A stretch of 32,813 nucleotides of DNA from Thermoanaerobaculum aquaticum. GTDB taxonomy: Bacteria; Acidobacteriota; Thermoanaerobaculia; Thermoanaerobaculales; Thermoanaerobaculaceae. Shown piece after piece: positions 16,711 to 24,186 of the stretch. The stretch spans positions 17,217 through 50,029 of the forward strand of contig NZ_JMFG01000001.1 in NCBI RefSeq assembly GCF_000687145.1, in the 5' to 3' direction. Each line of letters begins with the position of its first letter. The stretch's first letter is position 1. The translations under genes and the position numbers were made by a program. Under the pieces are notes generated by a model. It was not told where the DNA came from. It saw only the letters and a program-made list of their open reading frames with translations, and searched no databases.

Positions 16711-18093
16711 ATGCGTGCCGAGAGCCGATTTGCCATGCGCCACGTGCTGGTGCTGGTGGTGCTGGCGGTGGTGCTGAACGCTCAGTTCACCTGGTGGGTC
16801 GTCTATTCCCTGCGGGAAAACGGGGTGCGGTTGCGCTTGGAACGCCAGCTCATGGTGGACGGCTTGCGGCGGGTGGCGGCGCGGGTGCAGGAGCGCTTGG
16901 CAAGGCTGGAGGCCTCGCTGCCAGCCGGAGGCGTGGTGCCCTCGCCAAAACCGCCCTTTTCCTCCCTGGTGCTGATCCCCCGCAACCTCAAGGAACGGCA
17001 GTGGGAGGCGCGAGAAGGGGGCATTGCCCTGCTGGTACCCGTGCGTGGTGGCTTGGTAGCCGAGCTGGGCTTGCCGCTGGAGGTGGTAAGCCGCTGGGTG
17101 GAGGAGGAAGAGCCGGGGGCGTGGCTGGTGCCCCCCGACGCCCCCCGCCCCCGAGGGATCGAAACCGTGCCCTTGGGTTTGCCGGTGGCGGGTTACGCGC
17201 TGGCGCCGGACCGGGAGCAGTGGGAGGTCGCCACCATCCGCTACCAGCGGCGGGTGCTCATGGTGGTGAGCGAGGGCGTCTTCTTCTGGGTGGGGATGGC
17301 GGCGGTGGTGGCGCTGCTCTGGCGCATGCTGCGCCAGGAAGCGGTTTTGGAACAGCAGCGGCAGAACTTTATTTCCGCGGTGACCCATGAGCTGAAAACG
17401 CCCATTGCCGGTATCCGTTTGAGCTTGGAAACGGTGCTTTCGGGGCGGGCCCAGGGCCCCTCCCAGGAGCAGTTTTTGCGCAACGCCTTATCCGATGCTG
17501 AGCGCCTGCAGAACCTGGTGGAAAAGGTGCTGGAGCTGACCCGCTTTGCCTCCGGTGTGCACCGGCTTAACATTCAACTGGCTGACCTTTCGCAGCTGGT
17601 GGAGGAAGAGCTCTTGAGCGCCCAGGTACGAGCGGAGGCCCGAGGGGTGAAGGTGGAAGCTGACATCACCCCGGGGGTCATGGTGCCCCACGACGGGGAA
17701 GGCGTGGCCATCATCCTCTCAAACTTGCTGGAAAACGCCTTCAAATACGCTTCCACTACGGATCCCAGGGTGTGGGTGAAGCTTTGGGTGGAGCATGGGC
17801 AAGCCGTTGTGGAGGTGCGTGACAACGGCATTGGCATTGCCCCCGAGGAATTGCCTAAGATCTTTGGGGTGTTTTACCGGGGCGGCGATGAGGTGGCCCG
17901 CCGCACCCCCGGCACCGGCATCGGCCTTTTTGTGGCCAGGGAGATTGCCAAGGCGCACGGGGGCAAGCTGGTGGCCTCCAGTGCCGGTCCCGGCCAGGGG
18001 GCAAGCTTTAGGTTGATCCTCCCCGGTGCCCAGCAAGTGGACGGAGAGGGGGAGTTGGAGTACGATAACGATGAGGTGAGCCATGGCAGCTAA
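16711..18093 (+). CDS. Sensor histidine kinase
   Basis: The 460-aa kinase has two transmembrane helices (about 10-33 and 182-204) flanking a periplasmic domain of about 150 residues with no recognised fold. The HisKA box FISAVTHELKTPIAG carries phospho-acceptor His226. The HATPase domain contains LLENAFKYA (N box), VRDNGIGIAPEELPKIF (G1) and GTGIGLFVAREIAKAHGG (G2). It overlaps the downstream OmpR-type regulator gene by 11 nt, so the two are a cognate pair. ATG 16711 has no Shine-Dalgarno but a TATACT just upstream. ATG 16735 is a possible internal start that would still keep the first helix. The stimulus is unknown. Confidence 0.93.
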   Translation: MRAESRFAMRHVLVLVVLAVVLNAQFTWWVVYSLRENGVRLRLERQLMVDGLRRVAARVQERLARLEASLPAGGVVPSPKPPFSSLVLIPRNLKERQWEAREGGIALLVPVRGGLVAELGLPLEVVSRWVEEEEPGAWLVPPDAPRPRGIETVPLGLPVAGYALAPDREQWEVATIRYQRRVLMVVSEGVFFWVGMAAVVALLWRMLRQEAVLEQQRQNFISAVTHELKTPIAGIRLSLETVLSGRAQGPSQEQFLRNALSDAERLQNLVEKVLELTRFASGVHRLNIQLADLSQLVEEELLSAQVRAEARGVKVEADITPGVMVPHDGEGVAIILSNLLENAFKYASTTDPRVWVKLWVEHGQAVVEVRDNGIGIAPEELPKIFGVFYRGGDEVARRTPGTGIGLFVAREIAKAHGGKLVASSAGPGQGASFRLILPGAQQVDGEGELEYDNDEVSHGS

Positions 18094-18799
18094 GATCTTG
18101 GTGGTGGAAGACGAAAAACACCTTGCTGAGGCGTTGGCCCACAACTTGCGTTTTGAAGGCTACGAGGCCACCGTCGTCCACGACGGCGAGCAGGCCCTGG
18201 AGCGCTTGGCCAACGAAGACTTCGATTTGGTGGTTCTGGACGTGATGCTTCCCGGGATTTCGGGTTTCGAGGTTTGCCAGCGCCTGCGGGACATGGGCAA
18301 CCGCGTGCCCATCCTGTTCTTGACCGCCAAATCCTCGGACGCCGATCGCCTTCAGGGGCTCCGCCAGGGTGGCGACGACTACATGACCAAGCCGTTCCTG
18401 CTGGAAGAGCTGGTGCTGCGCATAAAGGGCATCCTCCGGCGGCAGGAGTGGTTCAAAACCCCGGTTGCCGAGCGCGGGGTTTTCCGCTTTGGGGACAGCG
18501 AGATCAACTTCCGCACCTTTAAGGCCAAAGGCCCCCACGGCGAGGTGGAGCTAACCGAGAAGGAATGCATGCTGATGAAGCTTTTGGTGGAGCTGCAGGG
18601 GCAGGTGGTTTCCCGGGAGCTCATCCTGGAGCGGGTTTGGGGCTACAAGTACGGCTCCTCTTCCCGCACCATTGACAACTTCATCGTGCGCTTGCGCCGC
18701 TACTTTGAACCCGATCCCCGCCGCCCGCGGTATATTCACTCGGTGCGGGGTGTGGGGTACCGCTTTACGCCTGAGGGTCTTCCGGCGCAAAAGTCTTGA
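18083..18799 (+). CDS. OmpR/PhoB-family response regulator
   Basis: The 238-aa regulator has a receiver domain with Asp53 in VVLDVMLPGISG, the Thr and Lys switch residues in FLTAKSS and DDYMTKPF, and a winged-helix DNA-binding domain (about 135-230) ending YIHSVRGVGYRFTPEG. It is the partner of the overlapping histidine kinase and should control transcription of unknown targets. Its stop codon overlaps the -35 of the recA promoter. Confidence 0.94.
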   Translation: MAAKILVVEDEKHLAEALAHNLRFEGYEATVVHDGEQALERLANEDFDLVVLDVMLPGISGFEVCQRLRDMGNRVPILFLTAKSSDADRLQGLRQGGDDYMTKPFLLEELVLRIKGILRRQEWFKTPVAERGVFRFGDSEINFRTFKAKGPHGEVELTEKECMLMKLLVELQGQVVSRELILERVWGYKYGSSSRTIDNFIVRLRRYFEPDPRRPRYIHSVRGVGYRFTPEGLPAQKS

Positions 18800-18824
18800 C
18801 CTGTGGGTAGACGGGTGGTACCTT
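18796..18824 (+). promoter_or_regulatory. recA promoter
   Basis: TTGACC (18796-18801), exactly 17 bp, TACCTT (18819-18824). This gives a leader of about 40-45 nt carrying GGGAAGGAG (18857-18865) before ATG 18874. I looked for a LexA-type palindrome around it and could not identify one with confidence. Confidence 0.65.
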
Positions 18825-18873
18825 GGCGGAGGCTATCCAGTCCCGTGCCACGCCGCGGGAAGGAGTGTGGACA

Positions 18874-19902
18874 ATGGGTGATGTGAGTCAGGAAAAGCTC
18901 AAGGCTTTGGAAGTGGCTGTGTCGCAAATCGAGCGCCAGTTTGGCAAAGGCGCCATCATGCGCCTGGGTCAGCGGGAAGCGCTGGCCGTGCAGGTGATCC
19001 CCACCGGCTCCCTGGGGCTGGATGCGGCCCTGGGCGTTGGGGGGATGCCCCGGGGGCGTGTGGTGGAGATTTACGGCCCCGAATCCTCGGGGAAAACCAC
19101 CTTGGCCTTGCACGTCATCGCTGAAGCCCAAAAACTTGGGGGCCTTGCGGCCTTTATTGACGCGGAACACGCCCTGGATCCCGAGTACTCGGCCAAGCTC
19201 GGGGTGGACGTGGACAACCTGCTGGTTTCCCAGCCGGACAACGGCGAACAAGCCCTGGAAATTGCCGAAACCCTTATCCGCTCGGGCTCGGTGGACGTGG
19301 TGGTCATTGACTCGGTGGCGGCGCTGGTGCCCAGGGCTGAGCTGGAAGGGGAAATGGGCGACGCTTCCATGGGGTTGCAAGCCCGCCTCATGTCGCAGGC
19401 CCTGCGCAAGCTCACCGGTGTGGTTTCCAAGTCCAAAACCTGCGTGATCTTCATCAACCAGATTCGGGAAAAGATCGGCGTGATGTTTGGCAACCCCGAA
19501 ACCACCACCGGCGGCCGGGCGCTGAAGTTTTACGCCTCGGTGCGCCTGGACATTCGCCGGATTGCGCCGATCAAGTCCGGAGAAGAGGTGGTGGGCAACC
19601 GCACCAAGGTGAAGGTGGTGAAAAACAAAGTGGCGGCGCCCTTCCGGGTGGCGGAGTTTGACATCCTTTACGGTGAGGGCATCTCCCGCGCCGGCGAAAT
19701 CCTGGATTTGGGGATCGAGCACCGCTTGCTCACCAAATCCGGCACCTGGATTTCCTACGGTGACGTGCGGCTCGGCCAGGGGCGGGAAAACGCCCGGGCT
19801 TACCTCAAGGAGCACCCCGAGCTCATGGCTGAGCTGGAGGGCAAGCTGCGCAGCATGCTCCCCAACCTGGCGCGGCCGGCAACGGCAGCGGAAGAAGCCT
19901 AA
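18874..19902 (+). CDS. recA: Recombinase RecA
   Basis: The 342-aa RecA forms filaments on single-stranded DNA, drives strand exchange and triggers SOS autocleavage. Seen in sequence are the N-terminal polymerisation helix ([22 protein letters not shown]), Walker [10 protein letters not shown] (68-76), Walker [15 protein letters not shown], loop L1 ([12 protein letters not shown]), the [22 protein letters not shown]2 region and a short acidic C-terminus. The start is ATG 18874, with a strong Shine-Dalgarno 8 nt upstream. The frame is open back to 18823 but overlaps the promoter. QOR follows after 9 nt and may be read from the same transcript. Confidence 0.98.
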   Translation: MGDVSQEKLKALEVAVSQIERQFGKGAIMRLGQREALAVQVIPTGSLGLDAALGVGGMPRGRVVEIYGPESSGKTTLALHVIAEAQKLGGLAAFIDAEHALDPEYSAKLGVDVDNLLVSQPDNGEQALEIAETLIRSGSVDVVVIDSVAALVPRAELEGEMGDASMGLQARLMSQALRKLTGVVSKSKTCVIFINQIREKIGVMFGNPETTTGGRALKFYASVRLDIRRIAPIKSGEEVVGNRTKVKVVKNKVAAPFRVAEFDILYGEGISRAGEILDLGIEHRLLTKSGTWISYGDVRLGQGRENARAYLKEHPELMAELEGKLRSMLPNLARPATAAEEA

Positions 19903-19911
19903 AGCCCCCTC

Positions 19912-20931
19912 ATGCGGGCCTGGGTTGCGCACCGCTACGGTCCTCCTGAAGTTTTGCGGCTGACGGAGCTCCCCGATCCCAAACCTGGGCCCGGTCAGGC
20001 TCTGGTGAGGGTTCGCGCCATCGGCTTGAACTTTGCCGACTGCATGGCGCGAGCAGGCGTTTACCCCAATACCCCCAGGCCCCCTTTCGTGCCCGGCATG
20101 GAAGTGGCGGGGGAGGTGGCGGCGTTGGGGGAGGGTGTGTCTGAACCGCCGGTGGGAACGCCGGTGGCGGCCGTTCCCATCTTCGGCGGGCATGGGGAGT
20201 ACGTGGTGGTGAAGGCCAGCCACCTGCGCCCGTTACCGCCGGGGCTTTCTTTTGTGGAAGGAGCCAGCCTGGTGGTCACGGGGCTCACCGCTGACCACGC
20301 GCTTTTTACCGTGGGGCGCCTGCGCCCCGGTGAAAGGGTGGCCATCCTGGCGGCGGCCGGTGGGGTGGGGACAATCGCCGTGCAAATGGCGATGCGGGCG
20401 GGAGCGCAGGTGCTGGCGGTGGCTTCCACCGAAGCCAAGCGGGAGCTGGTGCGGCAACTGGGGGCCCAGGAGGTGGTGGACTACGAGGCCTATCCAGAAG
20501 CGTTGGCCGACGGCGTGGATGTGGTGCTGGATTCGGTGGGGGGAAGGCTCTTCCGGATCGGGTGGCGGGCCTTGCGGCCCGATGGGCGCTACGTGCTCTT
20601 CGGTTTTGCCTCGGCGGTGGGCCGCCGGCGCATCCGCTACCTCAAGGCAGCGGTAGAGCTCTTGCGCATGGGTGTGGTTTTCCCTAGGGCCTTGCTGCAG
20701 TCCTGCCGCACGCTTTCGGGCTTTAACCTCTCTTTGGTGCCGCACCTGGCTTCGCACCTGGCCGAACGCTACCAGGTGCTTTGCGAAAAAGTTGCAAGTG
20801 GTGAGCTCAAGCCGGTGATCGGAAGGGTTTTCCCGTTTTCAGAGCTGCCGGCAGCCCACGCTTTCCTGCAGGGACGGGCTTCCTTTGGCAAGGTGGTGGT
20901 GACGGTTCCGTACCTGCTAAGCAGGGTCTAG
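19912..20931 (+). CDS. NADPH:quinone oxidoreductase-type zinc-independent alcohol dehydrogenase family protein
   Basis: This 339-aa member of the medium-chain dehydrogenase/reductase superfamily resembles quinone oxidoreductase (QOR). It begins MRAWVAHRYGPPEVLRL, has GLNFADCMARAG and PFVPGMEVAGEV in the N-terminal domain, and the Rossmann loop AAAGGVGTIAVQMA. The DSVGG and KVVVTV segments are also typical. The usual zinc-binding cysteines and histidines of alcohol dehydrogenases are missing, as in QOR. It probably reduces quinones or alpha,beta-unsaturated carbonyls with NADPH. It lies 9 nt after recA with no clear Shine-Dalgarno, and the co-occurrence with recA has no obvious functional meaning. 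Confidence 0.88.
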   Translation: MRAWVAHRYGPPEVLRLTELPDPKPGPGQALVRVRAIGLNFADCMARAGVYPNTPRPPFVPGMEVAGEVAALGEGVSEPPVGTPVAAVPIFGGHGEYVVVKASHLRPLPPGLSFVEGASLVVTGLTADHALFTVGRLRPGERVAILAAAGGVGTIAVQMAMRAGAQVLAVASTEAKRELVRQLGAQEVVDYEAYPEALADGVDVVLDSVGGRLFRIGWRALRPDGRYVLFGFASAVGRRRIRYLKAAVELLRMGVVFPRALLQSCRTLSGFNLSLVPHLASHLAERYQVLCEKVASGELKPVIGRVFPFSELPAAHAFLQGRASFGKVVVTVPYLLSRV

Positions 20932-20934
20932 ACT
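20929..20934 (+). promoter_or_regulatory. -10-like TAGACT before the NtrC/NtrX-type regulator
   Basis: TAGACT overlaps the QOR stop codon and is followed by TCCGCC and GTG 20941. The start codon lacks a Shine-Dalgarno. The candidate -35 (TTCCGT, 17-bp spacing) is weak. Confidence 0.35.
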
Positions 20935-20940
20935 TCCGCC

Positions 20941-22302
20941 GTGGAGAAGAAGGGGCGAGTGCTGGTGGTGGACGACGATGGGGCCAACCGCAAGGTGGTG
21001 GCCACCATCCTTGGGGGCGAAGGCTTCGAGGTTGCGGAAGCGGCTGACGCCTTTTTGGCCTTGGATCGCCTGGACCGTTTTCACCCCCACGCGGTGATCC
21101 TGGACATCAAGATGCCGGGGATGGACGGCCTGGGTCTCTTGCGGGACTGGCGGGCCCGGGGGCTGGAGGTGCCGGTGATCATCCTCACCGGTCACGGGGA
21201 CGAGTTCACCGCCAGCCACTGTTTGGCCGCCGGTGCCGATGCGTTTTTGGACAAGCCCCCCCAGCGGGCCGAGCTTTTGTTGGCGGTGCAAAACGCCGTG
21301 GCCCGGGGCAAGCTCCTGGAGGAAAACCGCACCCTCAAGGAGGAGCTGCGCTACCCGCCGCTTTTGGGTTCTTCCGCGGCCATGGAAAAGCTCCGGGAGG
21401 ACATTGCCCGGGTGGCGCCGGCGCGGGCCACGGTGCTCATCGTGGGGGAATCCGGCACCGGCAAGGAGCTGGTGGCGCGGCGCATCCACGAGCTTTCCCC
21501 CCGGGCGGAAAAGCCCTTTATCCGCGTGAACTGCGCCGCCATCCCCGAAGAGCTCATCGAGTCCGAGCTTTTTGGCCATGAAAAGGGCGCCTTCACCGGT
21601 GCCGTCCGCCGGCAAATTGGCAAGTTCGTGCAAGCCGATGGTGGCACGATCTTCTTGGACGAGGTGGGGGATATGTCCGCCCGCACCCAGGCCAAGGTGC
21701 TGCGGGTGCTGCAGGACGGCGAGGTGGAGCCGGTGGGTGCGGGCGAGGTGAGGCGGGTGGACGTGCGGGTCATTGCTGCAACCAACAAGGACCTGGAAAA
21801 AGAAGTGGCCGCTGGGCGCTTCCGCGAGGACCTTTACTTCCGCCTTTCGGTGGTGGTGCTGCGCACCCCTCCGCTGCGGGAGCACCCCGAGGACATCCCC
21901 GAGCTGGTTTCGTACTTCACCGCCCAGGCCTGCCAGGAGTACAACCGCCACTGCAAGAAGTGGAGCCCCGAAGCGCTGGAGCAGCTGGCCCGCTACCCCT
22001 GGCCGGGGAACGTGCGGGAGCTCAAGAACCTGGTGGAGCGGGTGGTGATCATGGACCTTGCCGAAACCATCACCGCGGTGGATCTGCCCAGCGTCAGCGG
22101 CAGGGGTCAGGACCCGGAGCTGGCGGCGGTGTTTGCCGCACCCACCCTGGCCGAGTTCCACGCCCGTGCGGAACGGGAGTACTTGAAGCGCATGCTGGAG
22201 CGCCACCACTGGAACGTAGCCGCCACTGCCCGCGCCATCAAAACCCCACGGTCCAACCTGTACAAGAAAATCGAAGCCTACAAGCTTCGCCGGGAGGAGT
22301 AA
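20941..22302 (+). CDS. Sigma-54-dependent response regulator, NtrC/NtrX type
   Basis: The 453-aa activator has three parts. The receiver domain (1-120) has Asp55 in [12 protein letters not shown]. The AAA+ domain carries Walker A GESGTGKE (169-176), the sigma-54 contact loop GAFTGA (216-221), Walker [12 protein letters not shown] and [13 protein letters not shown]. The C-terminal Fis-type helix-turn-helix contains [25 protein letters not shown], split here only for identification. The intact GAFTGA loop means true sigma-54 activation is expected. No kinase is adjacent. The C-terminal helix and short linker resemble NtrX. It ends in TAATG overlap with pyrE. Confidence 0.93.
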   Translation: MEKKGRVLVVDDDGANRKVVATILGGEGFEVAEAADAFLALDRLDRFHPHAVILDIKMPGMDGLGLLRDWRARGLEVPVIILTGHGDEFTASHCLAAGADAFLDKPPQRAELLLAVQNAVARGKLLEENRTLKEELRYPPLLGSSAAMEKLREDIARVAPARATVLIVGESGTGKELVARRIHELSPRAEKPFIRVNCAAIPEELIESELFGHEKGAFTGAVRRQIGKFVQADGGTIFLDEVGDMSARTQAKVLRVLQDGEVEPVGAGEVRRVDVRVIAATNKDLEKEVAAGRFREDLYFRLSVVVLRTPPLREHPEDIPELVSYFTAQACQEYNRHCKKWSPEALEQLARYPWPGNVRELKNLVERVVIMDLAETITAVDLPSVSGRGQDPELAAVFAAPTLAEFHARAEREYLKRMLERHHWNVAATARAIKTPRSNLYKKIEAYKLRREE

Positions 22303-22871
22303 TGCAAGCGGTAAGCCTTGAAGATATGGCCGCGGTGGGTGCCTACCTTTCCGGCCATTTTGTGCTGTCCTCAGGCCTTCATTCCCCCAACTACCTACAG
22401 TGCGCCCTGTACCTGGCCTCCCCGCCGGCGGCGGAAGCCGCAGGCAGGCAGTTGGCTGCTCGTCTGAAGCACGTGGCGCCGAACCTGGTGGTCTCCCCGG
22501 CTTTGGGCGGGGTCATCATCGGCCATGAGGTAGCCCGCGCTCTGGGGGTGCGGTTTTTCTTTACCGAGCGGTGGGAAGGGAAGATGACCCTGCGTCGGGG
22601 CTTTGCCGTGCCGGCGCAAGCGCGGGTTTTGGTGGTGGAAGACGTGGTGACCACCGGCGGCTCCACCCGGGAGGTCATGGCTGTGGTTGAAGAGCAAGGC
22701 GGCACGGTGGTGGGGGTGGGGGCCATTGTGAACCGCTCGGGAAGCGACAACCCGTTTGCGCCGTTGCCCTTTGCCTCGCTTTTGTCGGTGAACATCCCCA
22801 CTTACCCGCCGGAGGCTTGCCCCCTTTGCCAGCAAGGGCTGCCGCTGGAAAAGCCCGGCTCGCGCCGCTAA
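22302..22871 (+). CDS. pyrE: Orotate phosphoribosyltransferase
   Basis: PyrE joins orotate to PRPP to give OMP in UMP synthesis. The 189-aa protein contains GHFVLSSGLHSPNYLQC near the N-terminus, SPALGGVIIGHEVA, FTERWEGKMTLRRGF and the PRPP-binding motif VLVVEDVVTTGGSTREV. The ATG at 22302 overlaps the regulator's stop as TAATG behind GGGAGGAG, giving the normal family length. The open frame continues to 21960, but that part re-reads the regulator gene. The C-terminal CPLCQQGLPLEKPGS has a Cys pair common in a subset of PyrE proteins. Its stop shares CTAA with the convergent DUF2752 gene. Confidence 0.95.
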   Translation: MQAVSLEDMAAVGAYLSGHFVLSSGLHSPNYLQCALYLASPPAAEAAGRQLAARLKHVAPNLVVSPALGGVIIGHEVARALGVRFFFTERWEGKMTLRRGFAVPAQARVLVVEDVVTTGGSTREVMAVVEEQGGTVVGVGAIVNRSGSDNPFAPLPFASLLSVNIPTYPPEACPLCQQGLPLEKPGSRR

Positions 22872-23257
22872 CCCCTGGCAACCACCCAGACCCAGTTGGC
22901 CACCAGAGCCAGGGTCACGCCCATCCGCAGCCACCACGGCCAGTGCCGTTCCAGGGAGGCCAGGGCTTTGGGGAGGGTCTTTCCGCCGGCGTGGGCGAAA
23001 GCCCAAAGGACCGCGGCAAGCCCCGTGAAGAACAGCCCCACGGTGACCATGGGGTTGTGCAGGAAAGCCTCCCCCACGTGGCCGTGGCTGAGGGCCAGCA
23101 CGGCGCGGGTGGTGCCGCAGGTGGGACAGGGGACACCGGTGAGGGTGCGGAAGGGGCAGGGGGGCAGGCTGTGGCTCAGCTCCGGCCAAAGGGGGACGGT
23201 GAGAGCCAAAAGCAGACCCACCCCCGCCACAAGAGCCAAAGGACCGCAGCGTTTCAC
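22868..23257 (-). CDS. DUF2752 family membrane protein
   Basis: This 129-aa protein has the DUF2752 signature: CPFRTLTGVPCPTCG at 34-48, followed by TTRA and an LSHGHVGEAFLHNP stretch. Hydrophobic helices lie at about 5-24, 70-90 and 106-126. The function of the family is unknown. The Cys-rich motif suggests metal binding or a redox pair at the membrane face, but this is inference. GTG 23257 overlaps the Yip1-family stop as GTGA (23254-23257). The frame is open further upstream, but that stretch re-reads the Yip1 gene. The two are a coupled pair. Confidence 0.86.
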   Translation of the reverse strand: MKRCGPLALVAGVGLLLALTVPLWPELSHSLPPCPFRTLTGVPCPTCGTTRAVLALSHGHVGEAFLHNPMVTVGLFFTGLAAVLWAFAHAGGKTLPKALASLERHWPWWLRMGVTLALVANWVWVVARG

Positions 23258-23970
23258 CGCAGCTGCTGCAAGGCGCCGAAGATAGCGGCGCCCGCCATCA
23301 CCAGCACGGCAATCACGCAAACGCAACACAGCAAAACCGGGGTCAAAACCGCACCGGCAGCTCGTCCGGTGGTGGTGCCGTGGGCTTGGGCCAGGCCCAC
23401 AATGCTCACAAAAAACCACCAGATGACGGCAACGATCCAACCTACCAGCGGAATGATCTGGAACACGTAGGTAGCTTCGCTGTAGGCCAGCGTGCGAAGG
23501 GTGGTCTCAAAACCCCGTTGAGCCCCGCCGAAGAGCAGCAAGAACAGGTGGATGAACAGGGTGGTGAGGCCAAGACCGAAGAGCACCCACACCGGTGCGG
23601 TGATCACGGTGATGACCGAGGCTACCTTGGAGAAGAACATGTCTTGGCGGGCAAACATACCGGGCATGAGGGAGGCCAGGGTGGAGCGGAAGGCCCATTG
23701 GTAAATTTGCCCCACGATAATGCCCACCCATCCCAGGATGACGGCAAAAAGGATGGGTTTTCCTAAGCTCACCGTGAGGCTCATACGGGAAAAAGCCTCC
23801 CGCGGGTTGAAGAGCACCAGCTTGGCGGTTTCGTAAAGCGCTTCCAAGCGCGGATAAGCGGGGTCCTCCCAGGGGAGCAAGGGCGGAGCCGGAGGTGGCG
23901 CGAAGGGTGGTTCGGGTGGGGTTGGTGGTTGCGGGGGCTCAAAGCCAGAAGGCGGCATGACATCGGCCAT
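23254..23970 (-). CDS. Yip1-domain membrane protein
   Basis: The 238-aa protein opens with a very Pro-rich cytoplasmic segment (1-34). A YIP1-like domain follows (about 40-195), with membrane stretches near 71-91, 117-148, 167-193 and 208-233. NPREAFSRMSL before the first helix is typical of bacterial YIP1-domain proteins, whose function is not known. ATG 23970 has an excellent Shine-Dalgarno, AGGAGGAACCT. It is the first gene of a two-gene operon with the DUF2752 protein. The pairing suggests a shared role in the inner membrane, perhaps in envelope stress or protein placement, but nothing in sequence proves this. Confidence 0.83.
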   Translation of the reverse strand: MADVMPPSGFEPPQPPTPPEPPFAPPPAPPLLPWEDPAYPRLEALYETAKLVLFNPREAFSRMSLTVSLGKPILFAVILGWVGIIVGQIYQWAFRSTLASLMPGMFARQDMFFSKVASVITVITAPVWVLFGLGLTTLFIHLFLLLFGGAQRGFETTLRTLAYSEATYVFQIIPLVGWIVAVIWWFFVSIVGLAQAHGTTTGRAAGAVLTPVLLCCVCVIAVLVMAGAAIFGALQQLR

Positions 23971-24074
23971 AGGTTCCTCCTTTCCTCAGGTGCAACCTTA
24001 CCCGAATTGCCGCGGAATCAAAAGGCCACTTTCTTCATCATGGGAGAGGAATTCGCGTTTTTTGCTCTTGTTCA

Positions 24075-24134
24075 TGTGGGGCCGCCGCGGGCAATGTGGG
24101 GCCGCCGCTCCTGCTGTGGGGCCGGCGCTCCGCG
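24075..24134. repeat. Three 20-bp tandem repeats
   Basis: Units begin at exactly 20-bp spacing at 24075, 24095 and 24115, each opening TGTGGGGCCGCCGC or, in the third, TGTGGGGCCGGCGC. Units 1 and 2 share their first 14 bases. Units 2 and 3 differ at four positions. The third runs into a hairpin. Confidence 0.75.
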
Positions 24135-24145
24135 CCGGCTACCAC
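24115..24145. repeat. Strong extended hairpin at the end of the tandem repeat
   Basis: GCCGGCGC (24121-24128), loop TCC, GCGCCGGC (24132-24139) form a perfect 8-bp stem. TGTGG and CCACA outside it add about 5 bp after a small internal loop. It resembles REP-type dispersed palindromes or a transcript-end structure. There is no second copy in this window. Confidence 0.6.
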
Positions 24146-24172
24146 AAAAAGACCCGCGCAGGAGCGCAGGTC
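24146..24172 (-). terminator. Intrinsic terminator of lysine 6-transaminase
   Basis: On the minus strand GACC-T-GCGC, loop TCCT, GCGC-G-GGTC, then TTTTT. It begins about 15 nt after the transaminase stop. Stem plus T-run is the classical Rho-independent form. Confidence 0.75.
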
Positions 24173-24186
24173 ACTCCGGCTGTTTT

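Larger units (their letters stand above)
23971..24186. other. Longest intergenic region (216 bp): leader of Yip1 gene, repeats and terminator
   Basis: Its left part is AT-richer and holds the Shine-Dalgarno and probable promoter of the minus-strand Yip1 gene (TTGATT and TAAGGT, spacer only 15 bp, so weak). The middle holds three 20-bp direct repeats and a strong hairpin (24075-24145). The right part is the transaminase terminator. No credible gene is seen. Confidence 0.6.

Noticed and set aside
18796-18873. LexA/SOS box near the recA promoter
   Set aside because: Only short GC-rich partial palindromes are visible. None matches a known SOS box well enough to report.
18736-20223. 495-codon minus-strand frame
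   Set aside because: It is antisense to recA and its neighbour and has no recognisable domain.
20917-22209. 430-codon minus-strand frame
   Set aside because: It is antisense to the sigma-54 regulator with its intact Walker A and GAFTGA motifs.
21960-22301. N-terminal extension of pyrE
   Set aside because: It re-reads the regulator's coding sequence. ATG 22302 has a Shine-Dalgarno and gives the normal length.
24075-24134. CRISPR-like array
   Set aside because: Units are directly adjacent with no unique spacers, and no cas gene is present.
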